64,000 nucleotides of DNA from an uncultured Pseudomonas sp. (lineage in GTDB: Bacteria; Pseudomonadota; Gammaproteobacteria; Pseudomonadales; Pseudomonadaceae). Location: assembly GCA_943912755.1 (NCBI GenBank), contig CALTWF010000004.1:1-64000 (forward strand). Reading direction: 5' to 3'. Of the stretch, positions 8,902-17,846 are shown in pieces. Numbering within the stretch: the first letter of the stretch is position 1; each line of letters begins with the position of its first letter. Position numbers and translations under genes: made by a program. Below the pieces are notes generated by a model. It was given only the letters and a program-made list of their open reading frames with translations. It was not told the origin of the DNA and did no database searches.

Positions 8902-10041
8902 ATGCGTTGGGGGACTTATTTCGCCGTGCTGGCCGCCGTACTTAGCGTCGGCCTGGCGCTGGGGGTCAGCATGCCGCTGGTGTCCTTGCGCCTGGAAGGC
9001 TGGGGCTATGGCAGCTTCGCCATCGGCGTGATGGCGGCCATGCCGGCCATTGGCGTACTGCTCGGTGCCAGCCTGGCCAGCCGCCTGGCGGCGCGTTTCG
9101 GCACGCCGGGCCTGATGCGCCTGTGCCTGTGGGGCGGCGCGCTGTCCATCGGTGCCCTGGCGCTGTTGCCCAGCTACCCGGTGTGGCTGGTGTTGCGCCT
9201 GTTGATCGGCGTGGTCCTGACCATCGTCTTCATCCTCGGCGAAAGCTGGATCAACCAGTTGGTGGTGGAGCAATGGCGCGGCCGCCTGGTGGCGCTGTAT
9301 GGCAGCAGCTACGCCCTGAGCCAGCTGGCCGGGCCCTTGCTGCTGGGTGTGGTCGGCTCGGATGACGACCTCGGTTTCTGGATCGGCGTCGGCCTGCTGA
9401 TCGTCTCGCCACTGCTGTTGTTCGGCCGCGGTGGCGCACCCAGTACCGAGGCGGCCAGCGTCACCTTCCGCGACCTGTTCGGCTTCTGCCGCAACCTGCC
9501 GGTGATCGCCTGGGCCATCGCCCTGTTCGCCGCGTTCGAAGCGATGATCCTCACCCTACTGCCGGTGTACTGCCTGCAACAGGGCTTCAGTGCGGAAGTC
9601 GCGCTGTTCATGGTCAGTACCGTGGTGGTGGGGGATGCCGTGCTGCAACTGCCGATCGGCGCCCTGGCCGACCGCATGTCGCGGCGTGTTCTATTCAGCG
9701 GCTGCGCGGTGACCCTGGCGGTCTCCAGCCTGATGATCCCGCTGCTCCTGCAAACCCCGCTGATCTGGCCGCTGTGGGTGCTGTTCGGCGCCAGCGCCGG
9801 TGGTTTGTTCACCCTCTCGCTGATCCTCATCGGCGAGCGTTATCGCGATGATGCGCTGGTACGGGCCAACGCCCACGTGGCGCAGCTGTGGGGCATCGGC
9901 TGCCTGATCGGGCCGTTGGCGGCGGGGGCGGGCAGCCAGTGGTTGAGTGGGCATGCGCTGCCGTGGTTCATGGCTATTGGTGCGTTCATCCTGGTGCTTT
10001 TGGCCCGGCGGCCGCAGGCATTCGAAGAGGCCACCGCCTAA
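8902..10041 (+). CDS. MFS transporter (YcaD/UMF-like, PA5311 type)
   Basis: A 379-residue inner-membrane protein with about twelve hydrophobic segments arranged as two six-helix halves. The cytoplasmic-loop signature between helices 2 and 3 reads ASLASRLAARFG, and its repeat in the second half reads GALADRMSRRVLF. It starts at an ATG (8902) after GGGAG. It lies downstream of kauB on the same strand, about 115 bp away, and is conserved beside it, so it may carry a polyamine or related metabolite, but the substrate cannot be read from sequence. Its stop overlaps that of the convergent PLD gene by three bases. Confidence 0.88.
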   Translation: MRWGTYFAVLAAVLSVGLALGVSMPLVSLRLEGWGYGSFAIGVMAAMPAIGVLLGASLASRLAARFGTPGLMRLCLWGGALSIGALALLPSYPVWLVLRLLIGVVLTIVFILGESWINQLVVEQWRGRLVALYGSSYALSQLAGPLLLGVVGSDDDLGFWIGVGLLIVSPLLLFGRGGAPSTEAASVTFRDLFGFCRNLPVIAWAIALFAAFEAMILTLLPVYCLQQGFSAEVALFMVSTVVVGDAVLQLPIGALADRMSRRVLFSGCAVTLAVSSLMIPLLLQTPLIWPLWVLFGASAGGLFTLSLILIGERYRDDALVRANAHVAQLWGIGCLIGPLAAGAGSQWLSGHALPWFMAIGAFILVLLARRPQAFEEATA

Positions 10042-11591
10042 AGCATCTTCTCCAACCCCACCGCCTTGGCAATCCACGCATTGAACCGCCGCCACAACCC
10101 CCCGGGCTCAGTGGTCAGCACATGCTGCTGACCATTGTCCTCGGTCACCCACACCAGCTTGCCGTCGCGCAATTCCACCTGGTACGCCACCGCCGGCGCC
10201 ATGCCCTGGATCGCCAGGTCGCGGGTGTATTGGGCCAGTTCCGGGCTGTCCACCAGCACGCCGACCTCGGTGTTCCACAGCACCGAGCGCGGGTCGAAGT
10301 TGAATGAGCCGATGAAGGTCTTCTGCCGGTCGAAGACGATGGCCTTGCTGTGCAGGCTGGAGTCCGACGCGCCGCTGAAGCGGTAGCGCGGCTGACTGTG
10401 GTCGCCGGGCTGGCGGCGCAGTTCGAAGAGTTTCACCCCATGCTCCAGCAGCGCCCGGCGGTAGGGCGCGTAGCCGCCATGGACTACCGGCACGTCGGTG
10501 GCTTCGAGGGCATTGGTCAGCAGGTCGACCTGCACCCCGGCGTCGGCGCGGCTGGTCAGGTACAGCAGGCCCTGCTCGCGGGGCACGAAGTAGGCCGAGA
10601 TCAGGATCAGTTCCTTGCGCACCCCGTTCAGCTCCGGCGCCAGTTGCCGGGTCATCAGCAGTTGCGGGTCGGGCTCGTCGTCGGCCAGCACCTTGCTCGG
10701 CGCATCCCACAGGGCCTGGCCGTGGGCCCAGATCAGTTCGTTGCGCCACACGTCGAGGCGCGGCTCGGTCTGGTAGGCCATCAGCCGGTCGTACAGGGCC
10801 GTGCGCTGGCTGCGTGCTTCGGCCAGGTACTTTTCCAGGTGCTGGCGGCTGGCGCGCAGGTCGGCGGCATCCGGCTGGCTGTAGAGGAAGTCGCCGATGG
10901 GTTTGCTCAGGGCGCTGTTCCAGTACTGGTCGAAGCTGTGCCCCAGCTGTTCGGCCACCGGGCCGACGCCGAGCAGGTCGATATCGGTGAAGTTGAGGTT
11001 GGGCTCGGCATCGAAGTAGGCGTCGCCGATATTGCGCCCGCCGACGATGGCCATGCTGTTGTCTACCAGCCACAGCTTGTTGTGCATGCGCCGGTGCTGG
11101 CGCGACAGGTTGAACAGCCGGCCCATGGCCCGGGTGATGCCAGTCGCGCGGCCCAGTTGCAGCGGATTGAACACGCGGATCTGGATGTTCGGATGGGCGG
11201 CGAGGGTGCCGATCAGGCCGTCCTGGCCATCGCTGGCGGTGTCGTCGAGCAGAATCCGCACCCGTACGCCGCGATCGGCCGCGGCCAGCAGCTCGTGCAC
11301 CAGCGCCCGGGTGCTGAGGCCGTCGGCGACGATGTAGTACTGCAGGTCGATACTGCTCTGCGCGTTGCGGATCAGCTCGGCGCGGGCGCGGAAGGCCTCG
11401 TTGCTGTTGGGCAGCAGGCGGAACCCGGAGCGGCCGTCATAGGCCTCGGCCTGGCGCTGCACCGAGCGGCCGAAGGCCGACTGGCTGGCGGGAATCGCCT
11501 GGGTCACGTCGCGGGGCACGCTGACGCTGGCGCAGCCGCCCAGGCTCAGCAGCAGGGGCAGCAGGAAGGGCAGGAGCCGGTGGCTGGTCAA
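10038..11591 (-). CDS. Phospholipase D-family lipoprotein (cardiolipin-synthase-like)
   Basis: A protein with two HKD catalytic motifs, HNKLWLVDNSMAIVGGRN and HSKAIVFDRQKTFIGSFNFD, as in ClsC-like phosphatidyltransferases. The N-terminus has a hydrophobic stretch ending in the lipobox LGGC, so it is probably a membrane-anchored lipoprotein facing the periplasm. There is no in-frame ATG near the front: the start is a TTG, either at 11591 (MTSHRLLPFLL, 517 residues) or at 11639. I prefer 11591 because it puts a normal signal peptide at the N-terminus. Cardiolipin synthesis or lipid remodelling is inferred. The MFS gene converges on it from the left, and mocR-like lies upstream. Confidence 0.88.
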   Translation of the reverse strand: MTSHRLLPFLLPLLLSLGGCASVSVPRDVTQAIPASQSAFGRSVQRQAEAYDGRSGFRLLPNSNEAFRARAELIRNAQSSIDLQYYIVADGLSTRALVHELLAAADRGVRVRILLDDTASDGQDGLIGTLAAHPNIQIRVFNPLQLGRATGITRAMGRLFNLSRQHRRMHNKLWLVDNSMAIVGGRNIGDAYFDAEPNLNFTDIDLLGVGPVAEQLGHSFDQYWNSALSKPIGDFLYSQPDAADLRASRQHLEKYLAEARSQRTALYDRLMAYQTEPRLDVWRNELIWAHGQALWDAPSKVLADDEPDPQLLMTRQLAPELNGVRKELILISAYFVPREQGLLYLTSRADAGVQVDLLTNALEATDVPVVHGGYAPYRRALLEHGVKLFELRRQPGDHSQPRYRFSGASDSSLHSKAIVFDRQKTFIGSFNFDPRSVLWNTEVGVLVDSPELAQYTRDLAIQGMAPAVAYQVELRDGKLVWVTEDNGQQHVLTTEPGGLWRRFNAWIAKAVGLEKML

Positions 11592-11649
11592 GGGCGGATT
11601 CCATGATCGCGGGGCAGTTGAACTGTAGACCGCGTTCAACAGCGAAACG

Positions 11650-13080
11650 TTACCCGTGCTTCGCTTCCTCGCCCAGTAGGCGAATGGCGTTTTCCCCGAC
11701 CTTGCGCACCGCCGCCTCGATGCTCGGCGTCGGCCGCGCCGCGTAGTTCATGCGCAGGCAGTTGCGGTGCTTGCCCGAGGCGGAAAAGATGCTGCCCATG
11801 GCGATCTGTACGCCCTGGTCGAGCAGCAGGCGATTCAGTTTCAGGGTGTCGCACTCCTCGGGCAGTTCGACCCACAGCAGGAAGCTGCCTTGGGGCCGGC
11901 TGACCCGGGTACCGGCGGGGAAGTAGCGGGTCACCCAGTCGATCATCTGGTCGCGGCCGCGCTGGTACTGGCTGCGCATCCGCCGCAGGTGCGGCTGGTA
12001 ATGGCCGGCCTCGATGAAGTCGGCGATGGCCAGTTGCGGCTGGGTCGCGGTGCTGCCGGTGCTGATGTACTTCATGTGCAGCACCCGCTCCAGGTAGCGG
12101 CCGGGCGCCACCCAGCCGACCCGCAGGCCCGGGGCCAGGGTCTTGGAGAAGGAACTGCAGAGCAGCACCCGTCCGTCGTCGTCGAACGACTTGATCGTCC
12201 GCGGCCGTGGGTAGGTGTAGGCCAGGTCGCCATACACATCGTCTTCGAGGATCGCCACGTCGAAGCGCTGGGCCAGGTTGAGCAGGGCGCGCTTGCGCGC
12301 CTCCGGCATGATGTAGCCGAGCGGGTTGTTGCAGCTCGGCGTCACCTGGATCAGCTTGATCGGCCATTGTTCCAGGGCCAGTTCCAGGGCTTCGAGGCTG
12401 ATGCCGGTGAGCGGATCGGTGGGAATCTCCATGGCCTTCATGCCCAGGCCCTTGAGGGTCTGCATGGCGCCGTGGAAGCTTGGTGAATCCACCGCGACGA
12501 TATCGCCCGGCTCGCACACCGCGCGGATGCTGGCCGACAGCGCTTCATGGCAGCCGGTGGTGATCACCAGGTCGGCGGCGTCCACGTTGCAGCCGGAGTC
12601 GAGCATCAGCCGCGCGACCTGCTCGCGCAGGGCCTGGGTGCCGCTGATGGTGTCGTAGTACAGGCCGGGCATGTCCTGGCGCCGGCTGAGCTGGGCGAGG
12701 CTGCGCAACAGGGGTTTCAGGGTCGGGCTGTTGACGTCGGGCATGCCCCGGCCGAGCTGGACGATATCCTTGCGCGGCACGCTGCGTATCAGTTCGACCA
12801 CGTGTTCCCACTGGGAGATATCCACAGGCCGTTGGGCTGGCCGGCCCACCGCCGGCAAGGCCGGCAGGGTGCGGTTCTGCGGCACGAAATAGCCCGACTT
12901 CGGCCGCGGTGCCACCAGGCCGTTGTCCTCCAGCAGGCGATAGGCCTGCTGCACCGTGCTCAGGCTGACCCCATGCTCCAGGCTCAGGGCGCGTACCGAC
13001 GGCAGGCGGTCTCCCGGACGGTAGAGGCCCTGCTCGATGCGGGCGCCGAGCAGCTCGGCGAGATTGACATAGAGGGTCAT
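11650..13080 (-). CDS. MocR-family regulator (GntR helix-turn-helix fused to class-I aminotransferase domain)
   Basis: A 476-residue MocR protein. Residues 1-70 are a GntR-type winged helix (RPGDRLPSVRALSLEHGVSL, STVQQAYRLLEDNGLV); residues 100-470 are a fold-type-I PLP domain with the NNPLGY loop, the D-x-Y segment (EDDVYGDL) and the PLP lysine Lys313 in SSFSKTLAPGLR. Such proteins use PLP plus an amino compound as effector rather than acting as enzymes. The gene is divergent from the DUF1127 gene, and repeated TACAG/CTGTA sites fill the shared control region, so it probably regulates itself and that neighbour. Confidence 0.92.
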   Translation of the reverse strand: MTLYVNLAELLGARIEQGLYRPGDRLPSVRALSLEHGVSLSTVQQAYRLLEDNGLVAPRPKSGYFVPQNRTLPALPAVGRPAQRPVDISQWEHVVELIRSVPRKDIVQLGRGMPDVNSPTLKPLLRSLAQLSRRQDMPGLYYDTISGTQALREQVARLMLDSGCNVDAADLVITTGCHEALSASIRAVCEPGDIVAVDSPSFHGAMQTLKGLGMKAMEIPTDPLTGISLEALELALEQWPIKLIQVTPSCNNPLGYIMPEARKRALLNLAQRFDVAILEDDVYGDLAYTYPRPRTIKSFDDDGRVLLCSSFSKTLAPGLRVGWVAPGRYLERVLHMKYISTGSTATQPQLAIADFIEAGHYQPHLRRMRSQYQRGRDQMIDWVTRYFPAGTRVSRPQGSFLLWVELPEECDTLKLNRLLLDQGVQIAMGSIFSASGKHRNCLRMNYAARPTPSIEAAVRKVGENAIRLLGEEAKHG

Positions 13081-13116
13081 GGGCGTACTCCGGGAAAAAC
13101 TGTAGGAAATAACCAG

Positions 13117-13197
13117 TACAGATTTCGGAAAAATACAGCATTCAGAGAGGAATTGGCGAAATCTGTATGAAGAAAATTCCGAGTGGTTGAATCTGTA
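13117..13197. promoter_or_regulatory. Candidate MocR operator array
   Basis: TACAGATTTCG (13117-13127) and its exact reverse complement CGAAATCTGTA (13157-13167), then GAATCTGTA (13189-13197), with additional TACAG and CTGTA half-sites at 13134 and 13100. They all lie between the divergent mocR-like and DUF1127 genes. Confidence 0.65.
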
Positions 13198-13257
13198 ACG
13201 GATTTTCCCTTGCGCGCATGCTTTCTCCACGGTCTACCAACCCTGGAGGAACACGCA

Positions 13258-13488
13258 ATGAACGGGCTGAGCGATGTGCGCTTGAAACTGTATGGCAGCG
13301 AACTGGAGCGGGCTCAGCGCGAAGCCAAGCTGCGCTCGCCACGGTTCATGGGCACCTTGCGCTTGTGGATGCATCGCTGGGAAACCCGGCGGGCACTGCT
13401 GGAGCTCACGCCCGCGCAGTTGAAGGATATCGGCCTGAATCGCGCGGACGCGATCGAGGAAGGGCTCAAGCCGTTCTGGAGGGATTGA
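13258..13488 (+). CDS. DUF1127 small protein
   Basis: A 76-residue basic protein whose C-terminal half is the DUF1127 core: a W-x-x-R-R-A-L-L-E-L block, then LKDIGLNRADAIEEGLKPFW. Members are small cytoplasmic proteins; in alphaproteobacteria some affect phosphate or RNA metabolism, but no function is assigned here. The start at 13258 has a strong CTGGAGGA site. It is divergently transcribed from a MocR regulator with shared candidate operators, so it is probably that regulator's target. A long palindrome follows the stop. Confidence 0.88.
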   Translation: MNGLSDVRLKLYGSELERAQREAKLRSPRFMGTLRLWMHRWETRRALLELTPAQLKDIGLNRADAIEEGLKPFWRD

Positions 13489-13497
13489 AGTCTTGTG

Positions 13498-13614
13498 GTG
13501 TTGCTGACGGCTTCATCGCTGGCAAGCCCACAGGGACCGCGTCGAGCACAGATACTGCGGTTGGCCCGGAACCCTGTGGGAGTCGGCTTGCCGACGAGAG
13601 GCCGTCAGCAACAC
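13498..13614. repeat. REP-like inverted repeat with degenerate inner core (copy 2)
   Basis: The outer arms GTGTTGCTGACGGC / GCCGTCAGCAACAC are perfect over 14 bp. Inside are altered REP cores: CATCGCTGGCAAGCC without its partner on one side, and GGGAGTCGGCTTGCCGACGA on the other. It lies between the DUF1127 gene and the convergent pauB-like gene and could also help end transcription. Confidence 0.7.
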
Positions 13615-13631
13615 CATGAACGTTGAAGAAC

Positions 13632-14909
13632 TCAAACCAGCTCCTTCAACCGATGCCACAACATCCCCAACGCCAGTAGCGGCGAGCGCAGGTGCTTGCC
13701 GCCGGGGAAGGTGATGTGCGGCACCCTGGCGAACAGGTCGAAGCGCCCGCCCTGTTGCCCACTGATCGCCTCACCCAATAGCCGTCCCGCCAGGTGCGTG
13801 GCATTCAGCCCGTGACCGGCATAGGCCTGGGCGTAATACACATTGGGCTGCTCGCGCAGGCGGCCGATCTGCGGCAGGCGGTTGGCGCCGATGCCGATCA
13901 TCCCGCCCCACTGGAAGTCGATGCGCACATCGGCCAGTTGCGGAAACACCTTGAGCATCTTCGGTCGCATGTAGGCGCCGATATCCTGCGGATCGCGCCC
14001 CGAGTAATGACAGGCGCCGCCGAACAGCAGGCGGCGGTCGGCGGAGAGGCGGAAGTAATCCACCGTCACCCGCTGGTCGCATACCGCCATGTTCTGCGGC
14101 AGCAGTTGCCGCGCACGTTCTTCGTCCAGCGGCTCGGTGGCGATGATGTAGCTGCCGGCGGGCAGCACTTTGCCGCCCAGTTCGGGGTTGAGGTCGTTGA
14201 GGTAGGCGTTGCAGCACAGCACCAGGGTATTGGCACGGACCTGGCCCAGGTCGGTATGGACCTTGACCTCGGGGCCGTAGTCGATGCGGGTGACCGCCGA
14301 CTGTTCGAAAATCCGCACGCCCAGCCCGCTGGCGACGGCCGCCTCGCCGAGTGCCAGGTTGAGTGGGTGCAGATGCCCCGAGCCCATGTCGACCAGGCCG
14401 CCGGCGTATTGGTTGGAGCCGATCACCGTGTGCATCTGCTCTGGCGCCACCAGGCGCAGTTCGTGGCGATAGCCGAGGGCGCGCAGGGCCTCGGCATCTT
14501 CGGCGAAACCCTCGAATTCCCGGGGCTTGTTGGCCAGGTCGCAGTAGCCCCAGCTCAGGTCGCAGGCGATGTTGTGGCGCTCGACCCGCTGGCGGACGAT
14601 TTCCACCGCTTCCAGGCCCATCAGTTTCATCTGTTTCACGCCGTTGGCGCCGATGACCGGCTCGAACTGCTCGAGGCCATGGCCGACGCCACGGATCAAC
14701 TGCCCGCCATTGCGCCCGCTGGCGCCCCAGCCGACCCTGCGCGCTTCCAGCAGGATCACGCTGAAGCCGCGCTCGGCCAGCTCGATGGCGGTGTTCAGCC
14801 CGGAGTAACCGCCGCCGACCACACAGACGTCGCAGTGCTGCTCGCCAGCCAGCCGCGGATAATCCGGCTGTGGGACGCTGCTGGCGGCGTAGTAGGAAGC
14901 GGTGTGCAT
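13632..14909 (-). CDS. FAD-dependent gamma-glutamylpolyamine oxidoreductase (PauB/PuuB-like)
   Basis: A 425-residue DAO-fold flavoprotein. It has an N-terminal FAD-binding GGGYSG motif (residues 32-37) after DVCVV, GASGRNGGQ shortly after, and a C-terminal domain with GLNATHLAGRLLGE. This is the pattern of PuuB/PauB enzymes, which oxidise gamma-glutamylated putrescine and related polyamines to aldehydes; KauB at 7293 would take the aldehyde onward. PAO1 has several PauB paralogues and the one in this position is usually called pauB4. The start at 14909 gives the family length. Substrate preference among putrescine, cadaverine and spermidine cannot be told from sequence. Confidence 0.87.
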   Translation of the reverse strand: MHTASYYAASSVPQPDYPRLAGEQHCDVCVVGGGYSGLNTAIELAERGFSVILLEARRVGWGASGRNGGQLIRGVGHGLEQFEPVIGANGVKQMKLMGLEAVEIVRQRVERHNIACDLSWGYCDLANKPREFEGFAEDAEALRALGYRHELRLVAPEQMHTVIGSNQYAGGLVDMGSGHLHPLNLALGEAAVASGLGVRIFEQSAVTRIDYGPEVKVHTDLGQVRANTLVLCCNAYLNDLNPELGGKVLPAGSYIIATEPLDEERARQLLPQNMAVCDQRVTVDYFRLSADRRLLFGGACHYSGRDPQDIGAYMRPKMLKVFPQLADVRIDFQWGGMIGIGANRLPQIGRLREQPNVYYAQAYAGHGLNATHLAGRLLGEAISGQQGGRFDLFARVPHITFPGGKHLRSPLLALGMLWHRLKELV

Positions 14910-15023
14910 GGGCGTCGTCCTGGAGTGAGTGTCTGGGCAAGGCGGGCAGCATAGGCGGTGCTTTCGGGGGTAGGCAACCGTCAGGCAAAATGGCGGCTTT
15001 CCTCCTGCTTGGCGGTTCCACCC

Positions 15024-15377
15024 ATGGCTTGCAACAGTCACAAAATCCGTTTTCTGCGTGAGCAGATTCCGTCGTTCGAGTGCGTGCCGGGGTGTCATGA
15101 CTGCTGTGGTCCGGTGACCACCTCGGCCGAGGAAATGGCCCGCCTGCCGCGCAAGAGCGCCGAAGAGCAGGAGGCGGCGCTGGCCGAGCTGAACTGTGTA
15201 CACCTTGGGCCTCAGGGGTGCACGGTGTATGAGGAGCGGCCGCTGATCTGCCGCTTGTTCGGCACCACGCCGCGCCTGCCGTGCCCCCGGGGGCGTGGGC
15301 CGGAAGAGATGATCGATCCGGGGGCGGAGTACCTGGTGCATCAGTTCATTGCCACTACCCGGCAGGTTCTTGTGTGA
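15024..15377 (+). CDS. YkgJ-family cysteine-cluster protein
   Basis: A 117-residue cytoplasmic protein with eight well-placed cysteines (20, 24, 27, 28, 58, 66, 76 and 87), including the C-x3-C-x2-CC start of the cluster and the later CTVYEERPLICRLFG block that define the YkgJ/UPF0153 metal-binding family. It probably binds zinc or an iron-sulfur cluster. The function is unknown. The ATG at 15024 was chosen because the cysteine domain begins soon after; there is no striking ribosome-binding site. It is divergent from the pauB-like gene, 114 bp apart, and ends just before a long REP pair. Confidence 0.85.
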   Translation: MACNSHKIRFLREQIPSFECVPGCHDCCGPVTTSAEEMARLPRKSAEEQEAALAELNCVHLGPQGCTVYEERPLICRLFGTTPRLPCPRGRGPEEMIDPGAEYLVHQFIATTRQVLV

Positions 15378-15379
15378 AG

Positions 15380-15471
15380 GCTTATGGCCCCATCGCTGGC
15401 AAGCCAGCTCCCACTGGTACTGCATGCACCGTACCTGAGGGAGCTGGCTTGCCAGCGATGGGGCCATAAGC
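15380..15471. repeat. REP palindrome pair with 33-bp perfect arms (copy 3)
   Basis: The arms at 15380-15412 and 15439-15471 are perfectly complementary over 33 bp, with a 26-base spacer. The core is the same ATCGCTGGCAAGCCAGCTCC unit. It lies between the convergent ykgJ-like and lrp genes. Confidence 0.93.
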
Positions 15472-15485
15472 AGCACCCAAAAATC

Positions 15486-15974
15486 TCAATCCGGAATCGG
15501 CAGGTTCAAACTCTCCTTCACCTCTTCCATCACGATATAGCTCTTCGACTCCCGCACATGAGGCAGCTTGAGCAGGATGTCGCCAAGCAGCTTGCGGTAC
15601 GAGGCCATCTCGGAAATCCGCGCCTTCACCAGGTAGTCGAAGTCCCCCGAGACCAGGTGGCACTCCAGCACATGCGGCAGCTTGAGCACCGCGCGGCGGA
15701 ACTCCTCGAAGGTGTCGCCGGACTTGTAGTCCAGGCTGATCTCGACGAACACCAGCAGGCTGCCCTTCAGGTGCTGCGGATTGAGCCGGGCGTTGTAGCC
15801 CATGATGATGCCTTCGCGCTCCAGGCGGCGGACCCGTTCGGTACACGGCGTGGTCGACAGCCCGACTTTCTCGCCCAGTTCGGTGAAGGAAATACGCCCG
15901 TCGCTCTGCAGGATGCGGAGGATGTTGCGGTCGATCTTGTCCAGCTCGCGCTTGCTCTGATGCTGGGTTCTCAT
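15486..15974 (-). CDS. lrp: Lrp/AsnC-family regulator, probable activator of dadA-dadX
   Basis: A 162-residue feast/famine regulator. The N-terminal helix-turn-helix (LDKIDRNILRILQSDGRISF through STTPCTERVRRLEREGII) is followed by the RAM ligand-binding domain. The start at 15974 gives the exact family length. It is divergent from dadA across 155 bp; in Pseudomonas the Lrp encoded here senses alanine and activates the dad operon, which I take as established for the PAO1 counterpart and infer for this gene. The AT-rich intergenic region is the likely binding region, although I could not define a single operator. Confidence 0.94.
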   Translation of the reverse strand: MRTQHQSKRELDKIDRNILRILQSDGRISFTELGEKVGLSTTPCTERVRRLEREGIIMGYNARLNPQHLKGSLLVFVEISLDYKSGDTFEEFRRAVLKLPHVLECHLVSGDFDYLVKARISEMASYRKLLGDILLKLPHVRESKSYIVMEEVKESLNLPIPD

Positions 15975-16129
15975 AGTGGATGCCCCTTTGTAAAAGCCGA
16001 CTTTGCCGAGAATTCTCGCCAAATATAGGTTTTTATATAGTGAAATGCACTGCCTTGAGTTTTTTACACTGCGCGCATTCATGCCTTTCACGAAAAATGT
16101 CTGCGGTGCGCCGCTGCGAGGGATTCAAC

Positions 16130-17431
16130 ATGCGCGTTCTGGTACTTGGTAGCGGTGTGATCGGAACCGCCAGTGCCTACTATCTGGCCCGGCAAGGTTT
16201 CGAAGTCGTGGTGGTCGATCGCCAACCAGCGGTGGCCATGGAAACCAGTTTCGCCAACGCCGGCCAGGTATCGCCGGGTTATGCCTCGCCCTGGGCCGCG
16301 CCTGGCGTGCCGCTGAAAGCCATCAAGTGGCTGCTGCAGCGCCACGCGCCACTGGCGATCAAGGCTACCGGCGATGTCGACCAGTACCTGTGGATGGCGC
16401 AGATGCTGCGCAACTGCACCGCCAACCGCTACGCGGTGAACAAGGAGCGCATGGTGCGCCTGTCCGAGTACAGCCGCGACTGCCTCGACGAGCTGCGCGC
16501 CGAAACCGGCATCGCCTACGAAGGCCGTACCCTCGGCACCACCCAGCTGTTCCGCACCCAGGCCCAGGTCGACAACGCCGCCAAGGACATCGCCGTCCTT
16601 GAACAGGCCGGCGTGCCCTACGAGCTGCTGGACCGCGACGGCATTGCCCGGGTCGAGCCGGCCCTGGCCAATGTCTCCGATATCCTCGCCGGCGCCCTGC
16701 GCCTGCCCAATGACCAGACCGGCGACTGCCAGCTGTTCACCACCCGCCTGGCGCAGATGGCGGTGAAACTGGGCGTCGAGTTCCGCTTCGGGCAGAACAT
16801 CCAGCGCCTCGACTTCGCCGGTGACCGCATCAACGGCGTGTGGATCGACGGCAAGCTGGAAACCGCCGACCGCTACGTGCTGGCCCTCGGCAGCTACTCG
16901 CCGCAACTGCTCAAGCCGCTGGGCATCAAGGCCCCGGTGTACCCGCTCAAGGGCTACTCGCTGACGGTACCGATCACCAACCCGGACATGGCCCCGACCT
17001 CGACCATTCTCGACGAGACCTACAAGGTCGCCATCACCCGCTTCGACAACCGCATCCGCGTCGGCGGCATGGCGGAAATCGCCGGTTTTGACCTGTCGCT
17101 GAACCCGCGCCGGCGCGAAACGCTGGAGATGATCGTCAACGATCTTTATCCTCTGGGCGGCAATCTGCGCGAGGCCGAGTTCTGGACCGGCCTGCGCCCG
17201 ACCACCCCGGACGGTACGCCGATCGTCGGTGCGACTGCGTTCCGCAATCTGTTCCTCAATACTGGTCATGGCACCCTTGGCTGGACCATGGCATGCGGCT
17301 CCGGCCGCCTGCTGGCCGACCTGATGGCACGGAAGAAGCCGCAAATCAGCGCCGAGGGCCTCGACATTTCCCGTTACGGACACACTCAGGAGATCGCCAA
17401 GCATGGCAATCCAGCGCCAGCTCACCAATGA
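16130..17431 (+). CDS. dadA: D-amino acid dehydrogenase small subunit
   Basis: A 433-residue membrane-associated FAD enzyme that oxidises D-alanine (and other D-amino acids) to the 2-imino/2-keto acid and passes electrons to the respiratory chain. It has the N-terminal FAD-binding [14 protein letters not shown], the family segment [21 protein letters not shown] and the C-terminal [20 protein letters not shown]. The start at 16130 follows GAGGGATTCAAC. Divergent lrp probably activates it. Its last 29 bp overlap the next gene, an RidA-like deaminase, suggesting coupled synthesis. Confidence 0.96.
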   Translation: MRVLVLGSGVIGTASAYYLARQGFEVVVVDRQPAVAMETSFANAGQVSPGYASPWAAPGVPLKAIKWLLQRHAPLAIKATGDVDQYLWMAQMLRNCTANRYAVNKERMVRLSEYSRDCLDELRAETGIAYEGRTLGTTQLFRTQAQVDNAAKDIAVLEQAGVPYELLDRDGIARVEPALANVSDILAGALRLPNDQTGDCQLFTTRLAQMAVKLGVEFRFGQNIQRLDFAGDRINGVWIDGKLETADRYVLALGSYSPQLLKPLGIKAPVYPLKGYSLTVPITNPDMAPTSTILDETYKVAITRFDNRIRVGGMAEIAGFDLSLNPRRRETLEMIVNDLYPLGGNLREAEFWTGLRPTTPDGTPIVGATAFRNLFLNTGHGTLGWTMACGSGRLLADLMARKKPQISAEGLDISRYGHTQEIAKHGNPAPAHQ

Positions 17432-17756
17432 ACGCATGAGCCAGATCGTCGCCCACAACGGCACCGTCTACCTGGCGGGCCAGGTGGGCAACGACATGAA
17501 CGCCGGTATCGAGCAGCAAACCCGTGAAACCCTTGGCAATATCGAGCGCCTGCTGGACCTGGCCGGCACCGACAAGACTCGCCTGCTGTCGGTGACCATC
17601 TACCTGAAGGACATCGATGCCGACTTCCAGGGCATGAACGCGGTCTGGGACAAGTGGCTGCCCAAGGGCGTCGCCCCGGCCCGGGCGACAGTGCAGAGCA
17701 AGCTCTGCGAGCCGGAAATCCTGGTTGAAATGTCGGTGGTCGCCGCGCTCTCGTAA
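17403..17756 (+). CDS. RidA-family enamine/imine deaminase
   Basis: A 117-residue RidA/YjgF/UK114-family protein. It would hydrolyse the reactive 2-iminopropanoate released by DadA (and by PLP enzymes) to pyruvate and ammonia, preventing damage to PLP-dependent alanine racemase. The family features are GTVYLAGQV near residue 20 and the C-terminal [20 protein letters not shown], including the conserved Arg that binds the substrate carboxylate. It starts inside dadA and is followed by dadX, so product detoxification sits between two enzymes of the same pathway. The ATG at 17403 follows GGAGATCGCCAAGC. Confidence 0.92.
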   Translation: MAIQRQLTNERMSQIVAHNGTVYLAGQVGNDMNAGIEQQTRETLGNIERLLDLAGTDKTRLLSVTIYLKDIDADFQGMNAVWDKWLPKGVAPARATVQSKLCEPEILVEMSVVAALS

Positions 17757-17770
17757 ACCTCCTCTCTTCA

Positions 17771-17816
17771 CCCGGTGCCCTGGCCTGAAGGCCATCACGG
17801 CACCGGGCCTTTTTAT
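17771..17816 (+). terminator. Terminator-like hairpin between ridA-like and dadX
   Basis: CCCGGTGCC pairs with GGCACCGGG around an inner TGGCC...GGCCA stem, and is followed by CCTTTTTAT. It looks like a working intrinsic terminator placed inside the dad operon, possibly lowering dadX expression. Confidence 0.75.
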
Positions 17817-17846
17817 CCACAACCAGACTGCCAGAAGGCTGCCGTC

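Noticed and set aside
15380..15471. Possible CRISPR repeat-spacer unit
   Set aside because: A single inverted repeat pair of REP type; there are no regularly spaced direct repeats and no cas genes.
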